Below, in pieces: positions 35,245 through 44,009 of a DNA stretch of 64,000 nt; within the stretch, counting starts at the first letter, position 1, and each line of letters starts with the position of its first letter. This DNA is from Coprobacter secundus (GTDB lineage Bacteria > Bacteroidota > Bacteroidia > Bacteroidales > Coprobacteraceae). Both the position numbers and the translations under genes were made by a program. Location of the stretch: contig JTDA01000014.1 of the NCBI GenBank assembly GCA_000803105.1, positions 1 through 64,000 of the forward strand, in the 5' to 3' direction. The notes beneath the pieces are model-generated. The model was not told where the DNA came from, did not search any database, and saw nothing but the letters and a program-made list of their open reading frames with translations.

Positions 35245-36906
35245 TTAGTATGATTTTGAATGAATTAATGAAGGGGTGTATGTGTCTGTGTTGTCAGTTA
35301 GCCATTCTAAAGAAAAACGGACAAAACGCATCGAGTAACCTCCTGCAATAGATTGGTCTTCAATGAAACAGCCAATAGTTCCATCAGGCAAAATATTCAA
35401 TGCAGAATATGCGGAATTTTTAGAGCAGATAGTTTTACGGTGTCCCCAAGTTTTCCCATCATCGTAGCTTATCAAAACGCTCACATTGCGACGATCTTCA
35501 TCCCAAGGAATACTGTGTAAAAGGCGGTTTTTGTTGTAGCCATCGATTGTAGAAGTATATAGAATCATATCTCCATTGCAGCTTGCCCCCCATATATCAT
35601 TATTTTCCCATTGTGTCGCCCATCCTGTGCCATTACTATTTGAGATATTCATAAGACGGTTTCCTGGATTTCGTGAACTGATAAGAATATTTCCGTTGTT
35701 TTGTTCTATTATTTTTGCTTCATCTCCATTATGAATAGCTTTTTCGGTTATAGCTTTCCAAGAAATGCCGTTATCATCAGAGTATAAGAGGTAATTATGT
35801 TTTCCTTTTCCTTCGTCGCGTACAAGCATGGCTGCTATTAGTCTTCCTGAGCGGGTTTGTATAAAGGCTCCGGAACTAATAAAAAGAGATTTCCATTGTC
35901 GGGTGACAGGATTGAGACAGTTGGGCCCGTATATTTGAGAAGTGATGTCTACAGGAGTGTCCCAAGTAATACCATTGTCGTGGCTGACTATTTTTTTTAT
36001 TAAAGCGGGTTTATCTGGAGTACCATCCCAAAAACCGTTTTTTGCTGTTATCAATACGATAATATCTCCATTCTGACAAGTGACGATAGCTGGGTCTCCA
36101 TGTCCATAATTTCCTCCTTTGCCAAGGGTTCCAGCGATAGTAGTCGGCTCGCTCCATGTTTTCCCATTATCAGTGCTACGACGAGTTACAATATCGATAT
36201 TATTGGGCAAATCGGTTTCACTATTCCAGCGACGGTCACATACTGCTACGATGGATCCGTCTTTGGCTGTAGTGATCGCTGGTATACGATAATAACGGGA
36301 ACTATTGTCTCCTGGGTGAAATACGACAGATTCGGAGAGAAAGATAGTAGCAAAGTACTCAGGATTACCATTATTTTCGTATATTGTATTGCCGTTTTCT
36401 CTTAAATAAGAATTAATTTGTAAATCGACAGTATTCCCTTCTTTGGCCATATCCGAAATGTCCGCTGTTATCCAAATATAATGATTCCCATTGTCCAGAT
36501 GACAGAGGTTATTCAATTTAATATTGAAATTTCCTGTTGAATTGACTGTTGCGTTTCCTAATAAAGTGGCGTTTTGAATATTTAAGTCATATGTATCAGG
36601 AGCTAAGTAAGCTTTAATTCTTTTTACATCGTTGATGCTGGAGGTGTTTACCAGCTTGCCTCTTATCTCTTTTAAAGTTTCATTATCATTAGAACCAGAA
36701 ACGATGATGGTTGTACGTAATAGAGGTACATCTATATTTCCAATTCCTGTCATGACAGTACCTTGTTGTACGATGGTGCTTATAATTTTATCAGGTGGAT
36801 TTGGATAAAGGTTCTGTACTTGAGCTTGAATCATGTTATTAGAGGCTATATATCCCCCCAATAAAATGATCGATAGTTTCTGTATGAAAGTAGACATATT
36901 TCCCAT
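35245..36906 (-). CDS. Exo-alpha-sialidase (GH33), secreted
   Basis: A six-bladed propeller sialidase of 553 residues that removes terminal sialic acid. A signal peptide runs to about residue 28 (IQAQ). Residues about 40-185 form an N-terminal beta-domain as in many Bacteroides sialidases, and the propeller starts at SRYYRIPAI (the arginine of YRIP). Four Asp boxes are visible (STDNGKTW, SHDNGITW, SDDNGISW, SYDDGKTW). The Glu in GDEAKIIEQ and the Tyr in AYSALNIL are the likely catalytic pair. It stands alone: no sialic-acid transport or lyase gene is nearby, so it may release sugars used elsewhere. A candidate TATTTTTG box (36954-36947) is upstream. Confidence 0.92.
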   Translation of the reverse strand: MGNMSTFIQKLSIILLGGYIASNNMIQAQVQNLYPNPPDKIISTIVQQGTVMTGIGNIDVPLLRTTIIVSGSNDNETLKEIRGKLVNTSSINDVKRIKAYLAPDTYDLNIQNATLLGNATVNSTGNFNIKLNNLCHLDNGNHYIWITADISDMAKEGNTVDLQINSYLRENGNTIYENNGNPEYFATIFLSESVVFHPGDNSSRYYRIPAITTAKDGSIVAVCDRRWNSETDLPNNIDIVTRRSTDNGKTWSEPTTIAGTLGKGGNYGHGDPAIVTCQNGDIIVLITAKNGFWDGTPDKPALIKKIVSHDNGITWDTPVDITSQIYGPNCLNPVTRQWKSLFISSGAFIQTRSGRLIAAMLVRDEGKGKHNYLLYSDDNGISWKAITEKAIHNGDEAKIIEQNNGNILISSRNPGNRLMNISNSNGTGWATQWENNDIWGASCNGDMILYTSTIDGYNKNRLLHSIPWDEDRRNVSVLISYDDGKTWGHRKTICSKNSAYSALNILPDGTIGCFIEDQSIAGGYSMRFVRFSLEWLTDNTDTYTPSLIHSKSY

Positions 36907-37104
36907 ATTGATAAATTTAACGAAGATACATAGAATGTCTTTGTTACAAAAATAAGATTTTATTCTATTATATATGAAATTTGTAATATATCATTTTGGG
37001 TATAAGAGTGCCTTGAGAATATAAAAAGAAGAAATCAGCATATAAACTTTGCCTTTTTATCTGACAATTAAAATCTTTTAAAGAGGTTGTAATCAATCTT
37101 TTTA

Positions 37105-37112
37105 TATCTTTG
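37105..37112 (+). promoter_or_regulatory. Putative -7 box of the DUF2723 gene
   Basis: TATCTTTG at 37105-37112 matches TAnnTTTG and gives a leader of about 40 nt before the ATG at 37156. A TTG at 37087-37089 is a weak -33 candidate with a short spacer. The intergenic region 36907-37155 also holds the leftward sialidase promoter and nothing else I can recognise. Confidence 0.6.
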
Positions 37113-37155
37113 CACCTATATTTAGGTATCTTAATACGGATATTAAATTTTTAAA

Positions 37156-40100
37156 ATGAAGCAATACAAATTATTGAACAATCTTTTTGGCTGGTTAGTT
37201 TTCGCTATTTCAGCTGTTGTTTACATTATGACGCTGGAACCTACAGCCAGCTTTTGGGATTGCGGAGAGTTCATCTCGTCTGCGTATAAGTTAGAAGTGG
37301 GACATCCCCCTGGAAATCCGATATTTATGCTTACAGCCCGCTTTTTTGCTAATTTTGCATCGGGTCCGGATCAGGTCGCTTATATGGTAAATTTGATGTC
37401 GGGATTATTGAGTGCAGCGACCATACTTCTTTTGTTTTGGACAATCACACATTTGGCGTGTAAGATTGTTTTGAAAGAGGAGAATCAAATTTCCGTCGCA
37501 CAGATGATTGTTATTTTAGGTTGTGGGCTGGTTGGTTCTTTGGCTTATGCATTTTCTGATACATTTTGGTTTTCAGCAGTTGAAGGAGAGGTTTATGCAT
37601 ATTCATCTTTTTGTACAGCGTTGGTATTTTGGCTTATACTAAAATGGGAACGGGTTGCCGATGAGCCCCATTCGGATCGGTACATTGTATTGATAGCCTA
37701 TCTTATAGGTGTTTCTATCGCTGTCCATTTACTTAATTTGTTATGCATTCCCGCTATTGTTCTGGTATTTTATTACCGTAAATTTAAAAATACAAATGCA
37801 AAGGGTTCCCTCCTTGCTTTAATATTGTCTTTTGGCATAATTGTTTTATTATTGTACGGACTTGTGCCGGGGTTTGTAAAAGTTGCAGGTTGGGTAGAAT
37901 TGTTATTTGTCAATATTTTACATGCTCCGTATAATACAGGTGTAGTTGTATATTTCTTTGTGGTAATAGCTGCTATTGTCTGGGGAATATATGAAACCTA
38001 TAAACAGAGAAGTGATAAAAAGATAAAACTGTCGTTTCTAGTCAGTGTTATGTTAGTGGGATTGCCTTTTATTGGAAACAGTATTTGGTTAGGTATATTT
38101 TTATCTGCTCTTTTAGCTATTTATTTGTTTTATTTCCAAAAAACAGTTGCTTTGCGGGTGATGAATACGATTTTGGTGTGTATTATGGTAATCTTTATTG
38201 GTTATTCATCTTATGCCCTTATCGTTATCCGTTCTTCAGCAAATACCCCGATGGATCAAAATTCTCCAGAAGATGTGTTTACATTGGCAAGTTATCTGAA
38301 TCGGGAACAGTATGGAGACCGGCCTTTATTGTATGGTAATACTTTTGTTTCGGATGTTGCCCGTGACAGAGATGGATCTGTTTTGGTGGATGAAGGACCA
38401 GCAATTTGGCGCAGGGCTATTAAGAATAGCGATAAGGAGCGGGATAAATATGTAATTATCGATCATAAAAAAGATTATCAATATACTCCTGAGCTGAATA
38501 TGCTTTTTCCTCGTATGTACAGTACTTCACCTTCTCATGTAGAGGCATATAAGGAGTGGACCAATTTTAAAGGTAAACCCGTACGAGCTACAGACCCGAA
38601 TGGAGATTCTCGTGTGGTAATGAAACCGACTTTCGGTGAGAATTTAAAATTTTTCCTTGATTATCAATTGAATCATATGTATTGGCGTTACTTTATGTGG
38701 AATTTTGTAGGTCGTCAAAATGATATTCAGGGGCACGGAGAAGTGAATAAAGGAAATTGGATATCAGGTTTCAATTTTATAGATAAACATATTGCAGGAG
38801 ATCAAAGTTTATTGCCACCTGATCTGGCAAATAATAAAGGACATAATGTTTTTTATTTTTTACCTCTTATATTGGGGCTTGTTGGGTTGTTTTTTCAAGC
38901 TTATTCCGGGAAAAAAGGAATTGAAAGTTTTTGGGTGACATTTTTCTTGTTTTTCATGACTGGAATAGCTATTGTTATCTATTTGAATCAGACTCCTTAC
39001 CAGCCTCGTGAGCGAGATTATGCTTATGCCGGTTCATTTTACGCTTTTGCAATATGGATTGGCTTGGGTGTGGCTGCTATATATAAAGGTTTGAACCGAT
39101 TTGTGCCTTCGATTCCTGCTGCAGCAATAGCTTCGTTATTGTGCATGTTTGTCCCTATACAAATGGTGAGTCAGACTTGGGATGACCATGATCGATCTGG
39201 CAGATATGCATGTCGTGATTTTGGGAAGAATTATCTTTCTTGTATTGAGGAAGACGGCATTATTTTTACAAATGGAGATAATGATACATTCCCATTATGG
39301 TATGCACAAGAGACTGAGGGATACCGTACTGATGTTCGTGTTTGTAATTTAAGCTATTTACAGACTGACTGGTATATTGATCAGATGAAAAGCCAGGCAT
39401 ATAAATCAGACCCATTACCAATCTCTATGACTAAACAGCAATATGGAAATGGAAAGCGTGATTATGCTTATTTATATGATGTATATCGCCAACCTATGTC
39501 TGTTGATGAAGCATTTAGTGTCTTATTATCTGATGAAGATTGGTCTAAGACCATTCCTAATTATCCTGGGAAAATAAATTATATTCCAGCAGAAAAACTT
39601 TATATTCCGATAGATTCTGCTGCCGTTGTAAAGGCTGGTATTGTTCCGGATTCTTTACGGGACAGTATACCATCTCAGATGATTTTTGATTTCAAAGGAA
39701 AAAATACTTTGACATTGAATGAAATTGCTATTCTGGATATGATAAACACAAATGCAAAGAATGGATGGAAACGTCCGATTTATTATGCTGTTACAGTAGG
39801 TCCGGATATGTTTATGAATATGCGCCCATATTTTTCACGTGTGGGTTTGGCTTACCGTATTACTCCGGTTAAAGGGGACAATGACGGAAGTATAGATAGT
39901 GAAAAAATGTATGATAATATGATGAATAAATTTGAGTGGGGAGGAATTGATAATCCGGATGTTTACCTTGATGAAAATATTCGTCGTATGTGTTATACAT
40001 TACGTATGATGTTTGTAGATTTGATTGACCAACTTATAGCAGAAGGGAAAAATGACAAGGCTTTGAAAGCATTGGATTATTCTATGGAAAAAATTCCTTC

Positions 40101-40422
40101 AACAGCAATTCCTCACGATTATATATCGATACAAATGGCTAACGATTATTATCATTTGGGGCAAACGGAAAAGGCAACAGCTTTGCTTAAGGAGATTGCT
40201 GATAACTCGATGTCTTATTTAAGATGGTATACGACTTTGACGGCTAATCAGCTGAGGTCGGTCAATCGTGATATGCAAATGCATCAATTTATAATGATAA
40301 GAAATGTATTGCCGATATTTTTGGGGCAAAATCAAAAGGATTTGGCAATGAAATATATACAAGAACTTAAGGAAGTTAATCTTGATCCAACTTCGGTGTT
40401 GAAAGAGATGATTGGCGAATAA
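37156..40422 (+). CDS. DUF2723 polytopic membrane protein (glycosyltransferase-like)
   Basis: A 1088-residue protein. The first 680 residues hold about 12 hydrophobic segments; the rest is soluble and helical, with TPR-like character near the end (NDYYHLGQTEKATALL). Near the N-terminus, WDCGEFISSAYKLEVGHPPG is the DUF2723 hallmark, with an Asp/Glu in the first loop as in GT-C transferases. QTPYQPRERDYAYAGSFYAF is also conserved. The family is placed with lipid-sugar-dependent glycosyltransferases and may be linked to Bacteroidetes protein O-glycosylation; this is family knowledge, not shown here. The gene stands alone with its own promoter and terminator. Confidence 0.85.
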   Translation: MKQYKLLNNLFGWLVFAISAVVYIMTLEPTASFWDCGEFISSAYKLEVGHPPGNPIFMLTARFFANFASGPDQVAYMVNLMSGLLSAATILLLFWTITHLACKIVLKEENQISVAQMIVILGCGLVGSLAYAFSDTFWFSAVEGEVYAYSSFCTALVFWLILKWERVADEPHSDRYIVLIAYLIGVSIAVHLLNLLCIPAIVLVFYYRKFKNTNAKGSLLALILSFGIIVLLLYGLVPGFVKVAGWVELLFVNILHAPYNTGVVVYFFVVIAAIVWGIYETYKQRSDKKIKLSFLVSVMLVGLPFIGNSIWLGIFLSALLAIYLFYFQKTVALRVMNTILVCIMVIFIGYSSYALIVIRSSANTPMDQNSPEDVFTLASYLNREQYGDRPLLYGNTFVSDVARDRDGSVLVDEGPAIWRRAIKNSDKERDKYVIIDHKKDYQYTPELNMLFPRMYSTSPSHVEAYKEWTNFKGKPVRATDPNGDSRVVMKPTFGENLKFFLDYQLNHMYWRYFMWNFVGRQNDIQGHGEVNKGNWISGFNFIDKHIAGDQSLLPPDLANNKGHNVFYFLPLILGLVGLFFQAYSGKKGIESFWVTFFLFFMTGIAIVIYLNQTPYQPRERDYAYAGSFYAFAIWIGLGVAAIYKGLNRFVPSIPAAAIASLLCMFVPIQMVSQTWDDHDRSGRYACRDFGKNYLSCIEEDGIIFTNGDNDTFPLWYAQETEGYRTDVRVCNLSYLQTDWYIDQMKSQAYKSDPLPISMTKQQYGNGKRDYAYLYDVYRQPMSVDEAFSVLLSDEDWSKTIPNYPGKINYIPAEKLYIPIDSAAVVKAGIVPDSLRDSIPSQMIFDFKGKNTLTLNEIAILDMINTNAKNGWKRPIYYAVTVGPDMFMNMRPYFSRVGLAYRITPVKGDNDGSIDSEKMYDNMMNKFEWGGIDNPDVYLDENIRRMCYTLRMMFVDLIDQLIAEGKNDKALKALDYSMEKIPSTAIPHDYISIQMANDYYHLGQTEKATALLKEIADNSMSYLRWYTTLTANQLRSVNRDMQMHQFIMIRNVLPIFLGQNQKDLAMKYIQELKEVNLDPTSVLKEMIGE

Positions 40423-40438
40423 AAGAGTATAGAGTTAG

Positions 40439-40475
40439 GAAGGTGTCCCGAGAATAGAAAATTCAGGACACCTTC
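40439..40475 (+). terminator. Terminator after DUF2723
   Basis: GAAGGTGTCC (40439-40448) pairs with GGACACCTTC (40466-40475) and is followed by TTTTG. It lies 17 nt after the DUF2723 stop. Confidence 0.8.
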
Positions 40476-40502
40476 TTTTGTTCAGACAATTGGAATTTTA
40501 CT

Positions 40503-41111
40503 ATGTTGATAGAACAACCCCCATTTGTGTACCGGATGCTTTATCCTGAAACGATATGGCGTATTCCGGGAAAGGAAAAAACAGTGTATTTGACTTTTGA
40601 TGATGGACCTATCCCTGAGGTGACACCTTGGGTGTTGGAAATCCTTGATAAATACAAAATAAAAGCTACTTTTTTCTGTGTAGGAGATAATGTGGCTCGT
40701 AATCTGGAGTTATATGAAGAATTGAGGAGAAGAGGACATCAGACAGGGAATCATACTATGAACCATGTACAAGGTATCAAATATTCGATAGAAAACTATA
40801 TTAAGAATGTAGATAGAGCGAATGAACTTATCGATAGCTTATTATTTCGTCCACCTCATGGGCATATGAGATTGGGGCAGGTGAAAGCATTAAGGCATCG
40901 TTATCATATCATTATGTGGGATGTTGTGACGAGGGATTATAGTAAGAAATTGCCTCCCGAAATGGTGTTGGAAAATGTGAAAAAATATACTCGTAACGGT
41001 TCTATTATTGTATTTCATGATTCGTTAAAGGCCGAAAAAAATTTGCGTTGGGCTTTGCCTCGGGCGATAGAATGGCTTTTTGAGAATGGATATAGATTTA
41101 AAACACTATGA
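40503..41111 (+). CDS. Polysaccharide deacetylase (NodB-type) family protein
   Basis: A 202-residue CE4 deacetylase-fold protein without a signal peptide. Its motifs are TFDDGP (metal and base Asp, about residues 30-35), the HTMNH metal pair near 82, RPPHGH and FHDS near the C-terminus. CE4 enzymes remove N- or O-acetyl groups from chitin, peptidoglycan or exopolysaccharide. Without an obvious signal sequence it may act inside the cell or use another route. Its 3' end overlaps the queG start by 26 nt, so translation may be coupled. Confidence 0.88.
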   Translation: MLIEQPPFVYRMLYPETIWRIPGKEKTVYLTFDDGPIPEVTPWVLEILDKYKIKATFFCVGDNVARNLELYEELRRRGHQTGNHTMNHVQGIKYSIENYIKNVDRANELIDSLLFRPPHGHMRLGQVKALRHRYHIIMWDVVTRDYSKKLPPEMVLENVKKYTRNGSIIVFHDSLKAEKNLRWALPRAIEWLFENGYRFKTL

Positions 41112-42033
41112 CGCAGTCGCGTTGATTAAAAGTAAAGCTAAAGAAATAGGCTTTGCTGCATGTGGAATAGCAAAAGCTGCTCCTGTAAATGAGAGTGTGC
41201 GTCGGCATTTGGAATGTTGGTTGGGCGAAGGATGTCAGGATGGTATGTCGTATATGTCAAATCATTTTGAAAAACGATGTGATCCCCGGTTGTTATTGGA
41301 AGGTGCACAATCTGTAATATCGGTTGCGTTGAATTATTATCCGAAAATTCGGCAACCCGATTCTCTCCCACAATTTGCTTTTTATGCTTATGGGGTTGAT
41401 TATCATAAAGTTGTGAAAGAACGGCTGTTTTTGTTGTCTGATTTTATTAAAACTCTTTATCCTGATTCGCATTTTCGTTGTTTTTGTGATACTGCTCCTT
41501 TATTGGAAAAATATTGGGCATGGAAAGCTGGTATTGGTTTTATAGGGAAAAATACACAGTTGATTATCCCGGGACGAGGTTCTTACTTTTTTTTAGGAGA
41601 AATAGTGACTACTGCACTTTTGCCGTTTGACAATCCATTGAATAATAGTTGTGGCCGTTGTCGGCGGTGTATCGATAATTGTCCTACGGCAGCATTGTCA
41701 CAAACAGCAATACCTGGTCTTGATGCTCGCAAGTGTTTATCTTGTCAAACGATAGAAAATAGAGGTGAGATATCTCCTGATATTGCTTCAAAAATGCACA
41801 ATCGAGTATATGGTTGTGATACATGCCAGCAAGTATGCCCTTGGAATCGAATGGCGAAACCTTCTCAGATACCGGATTTTGTGCCAACGGAAGAATTGTT
41901 GGGTTTGACGTATGAGAGGCTTTCGAGTCTTTCGAGAGAAGAGTATAATCGTATTTTTAAATATTCGGCAGTTAAAAGAGTTAAGTATGAAGGACTGATG
42001 AGGAATATTCGTATATTGCTTTCTAAAAAATAA
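41086..42033 (+). CDS. queG: Epoxyqueuosine reductase
   Basis: The last enzyme of queuosine synthesis in tRNA, using cobalamin and iron-sulfur clusters. The protein has 315 residues from the ATG at 41086; a TTG two codons upstream is unneeded. Ferredoxin-like cysteines are visible: CGRCRRCIDNCP (about residues 189-200) and a second set in CLSCQ and CDTCQQVCPWN. FIGKNTQLI is a family core motif. The gene overlaps the deacetylase gene. No other queuosine gene is in view. Confidence 0.94.
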   Translation: MDIDLKHYDAVALIKSKAKEIGFAACGIAKAAPVNESVRRHLECWLGEGCQDGMSYMSNHFEKRCDPRLLLEGAQSVISVALNYYPKIRQPDSLPQFAFYAYGVDYHKVVKERLFLLSDFIKTLYPDSHFRCFCDTAPLLEKYWAWKAGIGFIGKNTQLIIPGRGSYFFLGEIVTTALLPFDNPLNNSCGRCRRCIDNCPTAALSQTAIPGLDARKCLSCQTIENRGEISPDIASKMHNRVYGCDTCQQVCPWNRMAKPSQIPDFVPTEELLGLTYERLSSLSREEYNRIFKYSAVKRVKYEGLMRNIRILLSKK

Positions 42034-42091
42034 CGGGAAATTATTGGGGCGTTTTATGTAAAACACATCTTTACAATTCATTAAAGATTCT

Positions 42092-42099
42092 TATCTTTG
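42092..42099 (+). promoter_or_regulatory. Putative -7 box of argS
   Basis: TATCTTTG at 42092-42099 fits the consensus, with TTTA at 42070-42073 upstream as a loose -33 element (18-nt spacer). The ATG is 38 nt downstream. Confidence 0.6.
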
Positions 42100-42136
42100 T
42101 ATTCTCGTATATAGAAAGAAACTTCATTAATGTCTT

Positions 42137-43930
42137 ATGAAAATAGAAAATAAAATTACTACTGCCGTAATAAATACATTGCAGGCATTATATGGTATTA
42201 CTCCGGATACTTCTACTGTGCAGTTGCAAAAAACTAAAAAAGAGTTTGAGGGACATTTGACTTTGGTCGTATTTCCTTTTTTGAAAGCTTCCAGAAAGAA
42301 TCCGGAAGCTACGGCAACAGAGATCGGAGAATATTTAGTTAAGAATGAATCTGCTGTTGCATCTTATAATGTAATAAAGGGTTTTTTGAATCTGGTGATC
42401 GCTTCAAATTGTTGGATAGACCAATTAAATGATATTAATGAAAATGATCGATATGGTTTGAAAGACGTAACCGAGCAGTCTCCTTTGATAATGGTAGAGT
42501 ATTCTTCTCCTAATACAAATAAACCTCTGCATCTGGGTCATGTGCGCAATAATCTTTTAGGTTATAGTTTAGCCGAAATACTGAAAGCCAATGGAAATAA
42601 AGTTGTAAAAACGAATATTGTAAATGATAGAGGTATTCATATTTGTAAATCCATGCTTGCTTGGGAAAAATGGGGTGAAGGTATAACTCCAGAAAAAGCT
42701 GGAAAGAAGGGCGACCATCTTATTGGAGATTTTTATGTCCTTTTTGATAAGCATTATAAAGCAGAATTGAAAGAGCTGGAATCGAAAGGTATGACAAAAG
42801 AAGAAGCTGAGGCTGCTTCTACATTGATGGCTGAAGCTCGGGAAATGTTACGTAAGTGGGAAGCTGGAGATGAAAAAATTGTGGGATTATGGCGTATGAT
42901 GAATGAGTGGGTATACGCAGGCTTCGATGAAACTTATAGACAAATGGGGGTCGATTTTGATAAGATATATTATGAATCGGAAACTTATCTGGAAGGTAAA
43001 GAGAAAGTGTTGGAAGGTTTGGAAAAGGGAATTATGTATCGGAAAGACGATGGTTCTGTTTGGGCAGATTTGACGGCAGAAGGACTAGATCATAAATTGT
43101 TATTAAGAGGAGATGGGACTTCTGTATATATGACGCAGGATATTGGTACGGCAAAGTTACGTTTTAAGGATTACCCCATTGATAAAATGATCTATGTTGT
43201 AGGAAATGAGCAGAATTACCATTTTCAGGTTCTTTCTATATTGCTTGATAAATTAGGTTTTAGCTGGGGTAAAGATCTTGTACATTTTTCTTATGGTATG
43301 GTTGAGCTGCCAGAAGGTAAAATGAAATCTCGGGAAGGGACAGTAGTTGATGCAGATGATTTAATGGAGGAGATGATAAATACAGCTAAGGAAACTTCTT
43401 CTGAGTTAGGACGGTTGGATAAATTTTCAGATGAAGAAATAAATAATATTGCCCGTATAGTCGGTTTAGGTGCCTTGAAATATTTTATATTGAAAGTCGA
43501 TCCCAGGAAGAACATGATGTTCAATCCTAAAGAGTCGATTGACTTTAATGGTAATACCGGACCTTTTATCCAGTATACGCACGCTCGGATATGCTCGGTT
43601 TTACGTAAAGCGGAAGAGTTGGGAATAAATCTCCCGGAAAGAATTTCTGATGATGTTATATTATCAGAAAAAGAAATATCTTTAATTCAGCATTTGGCTG
43701 AATTTGCGGCAGTTATTATAGATGCGGGGCAACAATATAGTCCGGCAATAATTGCTAATTATGTATATGATTTAGTAAAAGAATATAATCAGTTCTATCA
43801 TGATTTTTCGATATTGAAAGAAGAGGATTCTGATGTTCGTATATTCCGGTTGGTTTTATCCAAAAATGTTGCAAAAATTGTCAGACTGGGGATGAAGTTA
43901 TTAGGCATTGAGGTACCGGATAGGATGTAA
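42137..43930 (+). CDS. argS: Arginyl-tRNA synthetase
   Basis: A class I synthetase of 597 residues charging tRNA-Arg. The signature SPNTNKPLHLGHVRNN (HIGH equivalent, about residues 122-137) is clear, and the KMSKS-like region is KMKSREGT. An N-terminal Add1-type tRNA-binding domain and a C-terminal helical anticodon-binding domain are present. It starts at ATG and ends just before a bidirectional terminator. Confidence 0.97.
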   Translation: MKIENKITTAVINTLQALYGITPDTSTVQLQKTKKEFEGHLTLVVFPFLKASRKNPEATATEIGEYLVKNESAVASYNVIKGFLNLVIASNCWIDQLNDINENDRYGLKDVTEQSPLIMVEYSSPNTNKPLHLGHVRNNLLGYSLAEILKANGNKVVKTNIVNDRGIHICKSMLAWEKWGEGITPEKAGKKGDHLIGDFYVLFDKHYKAELKELESKGMTKEEAEAASTLMAEAREMLRKWEAGDEKIVGLWRMMNEWVYAGFDETYRQMGVDFDKIYYESETYLEGKEKVLEGLEKGIMYRKDDGSVWADLTAEGLDHKLLLRGDGTSVYMTQDIGTAKLRFKDYPIDKMIYVVGNEQNYHFQVLSILLDKLGFSWGKDLVHFSYGMVELPEGKMKSREGTVVDADDLMEEMINTAKETSSELGRLDKFSDEEINNIARIVGLGALKYFILKVDPRKNMMFNPKESIDFNGNTGPFIQYTHARICSVLRKAEELGINLPERISDDVILSEKEISLIQHLAEFAAVIIDAGQQYSPAIIANYVYDLVKEYNQFYHDFSILKEEDSDVRIFRLVLSKNVAKIVRLGMKLLGIEVPDRM

Positions 43931-43953
43931 AAACTGTTCCTATGTATACAATT

Positions 43954-43997
43954 AAAAGGTCCACTGATATATAGAATTTTATATCGGTGGGCCTTTT
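43954..43997. terminator. Bidirectional terminator between argS and sulP
   Basis: An 18-bp stem with G-T pairs joins the arms AAAAGGTCCACTGATATA (43954-43971) and TATATCGGTGGGCCTTTT (43980-43997). It serves the convergent argS and SulP genes. Confidence 0.85.
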
Positions 43998-44009
43998 TAG
44001 TAAATATTA

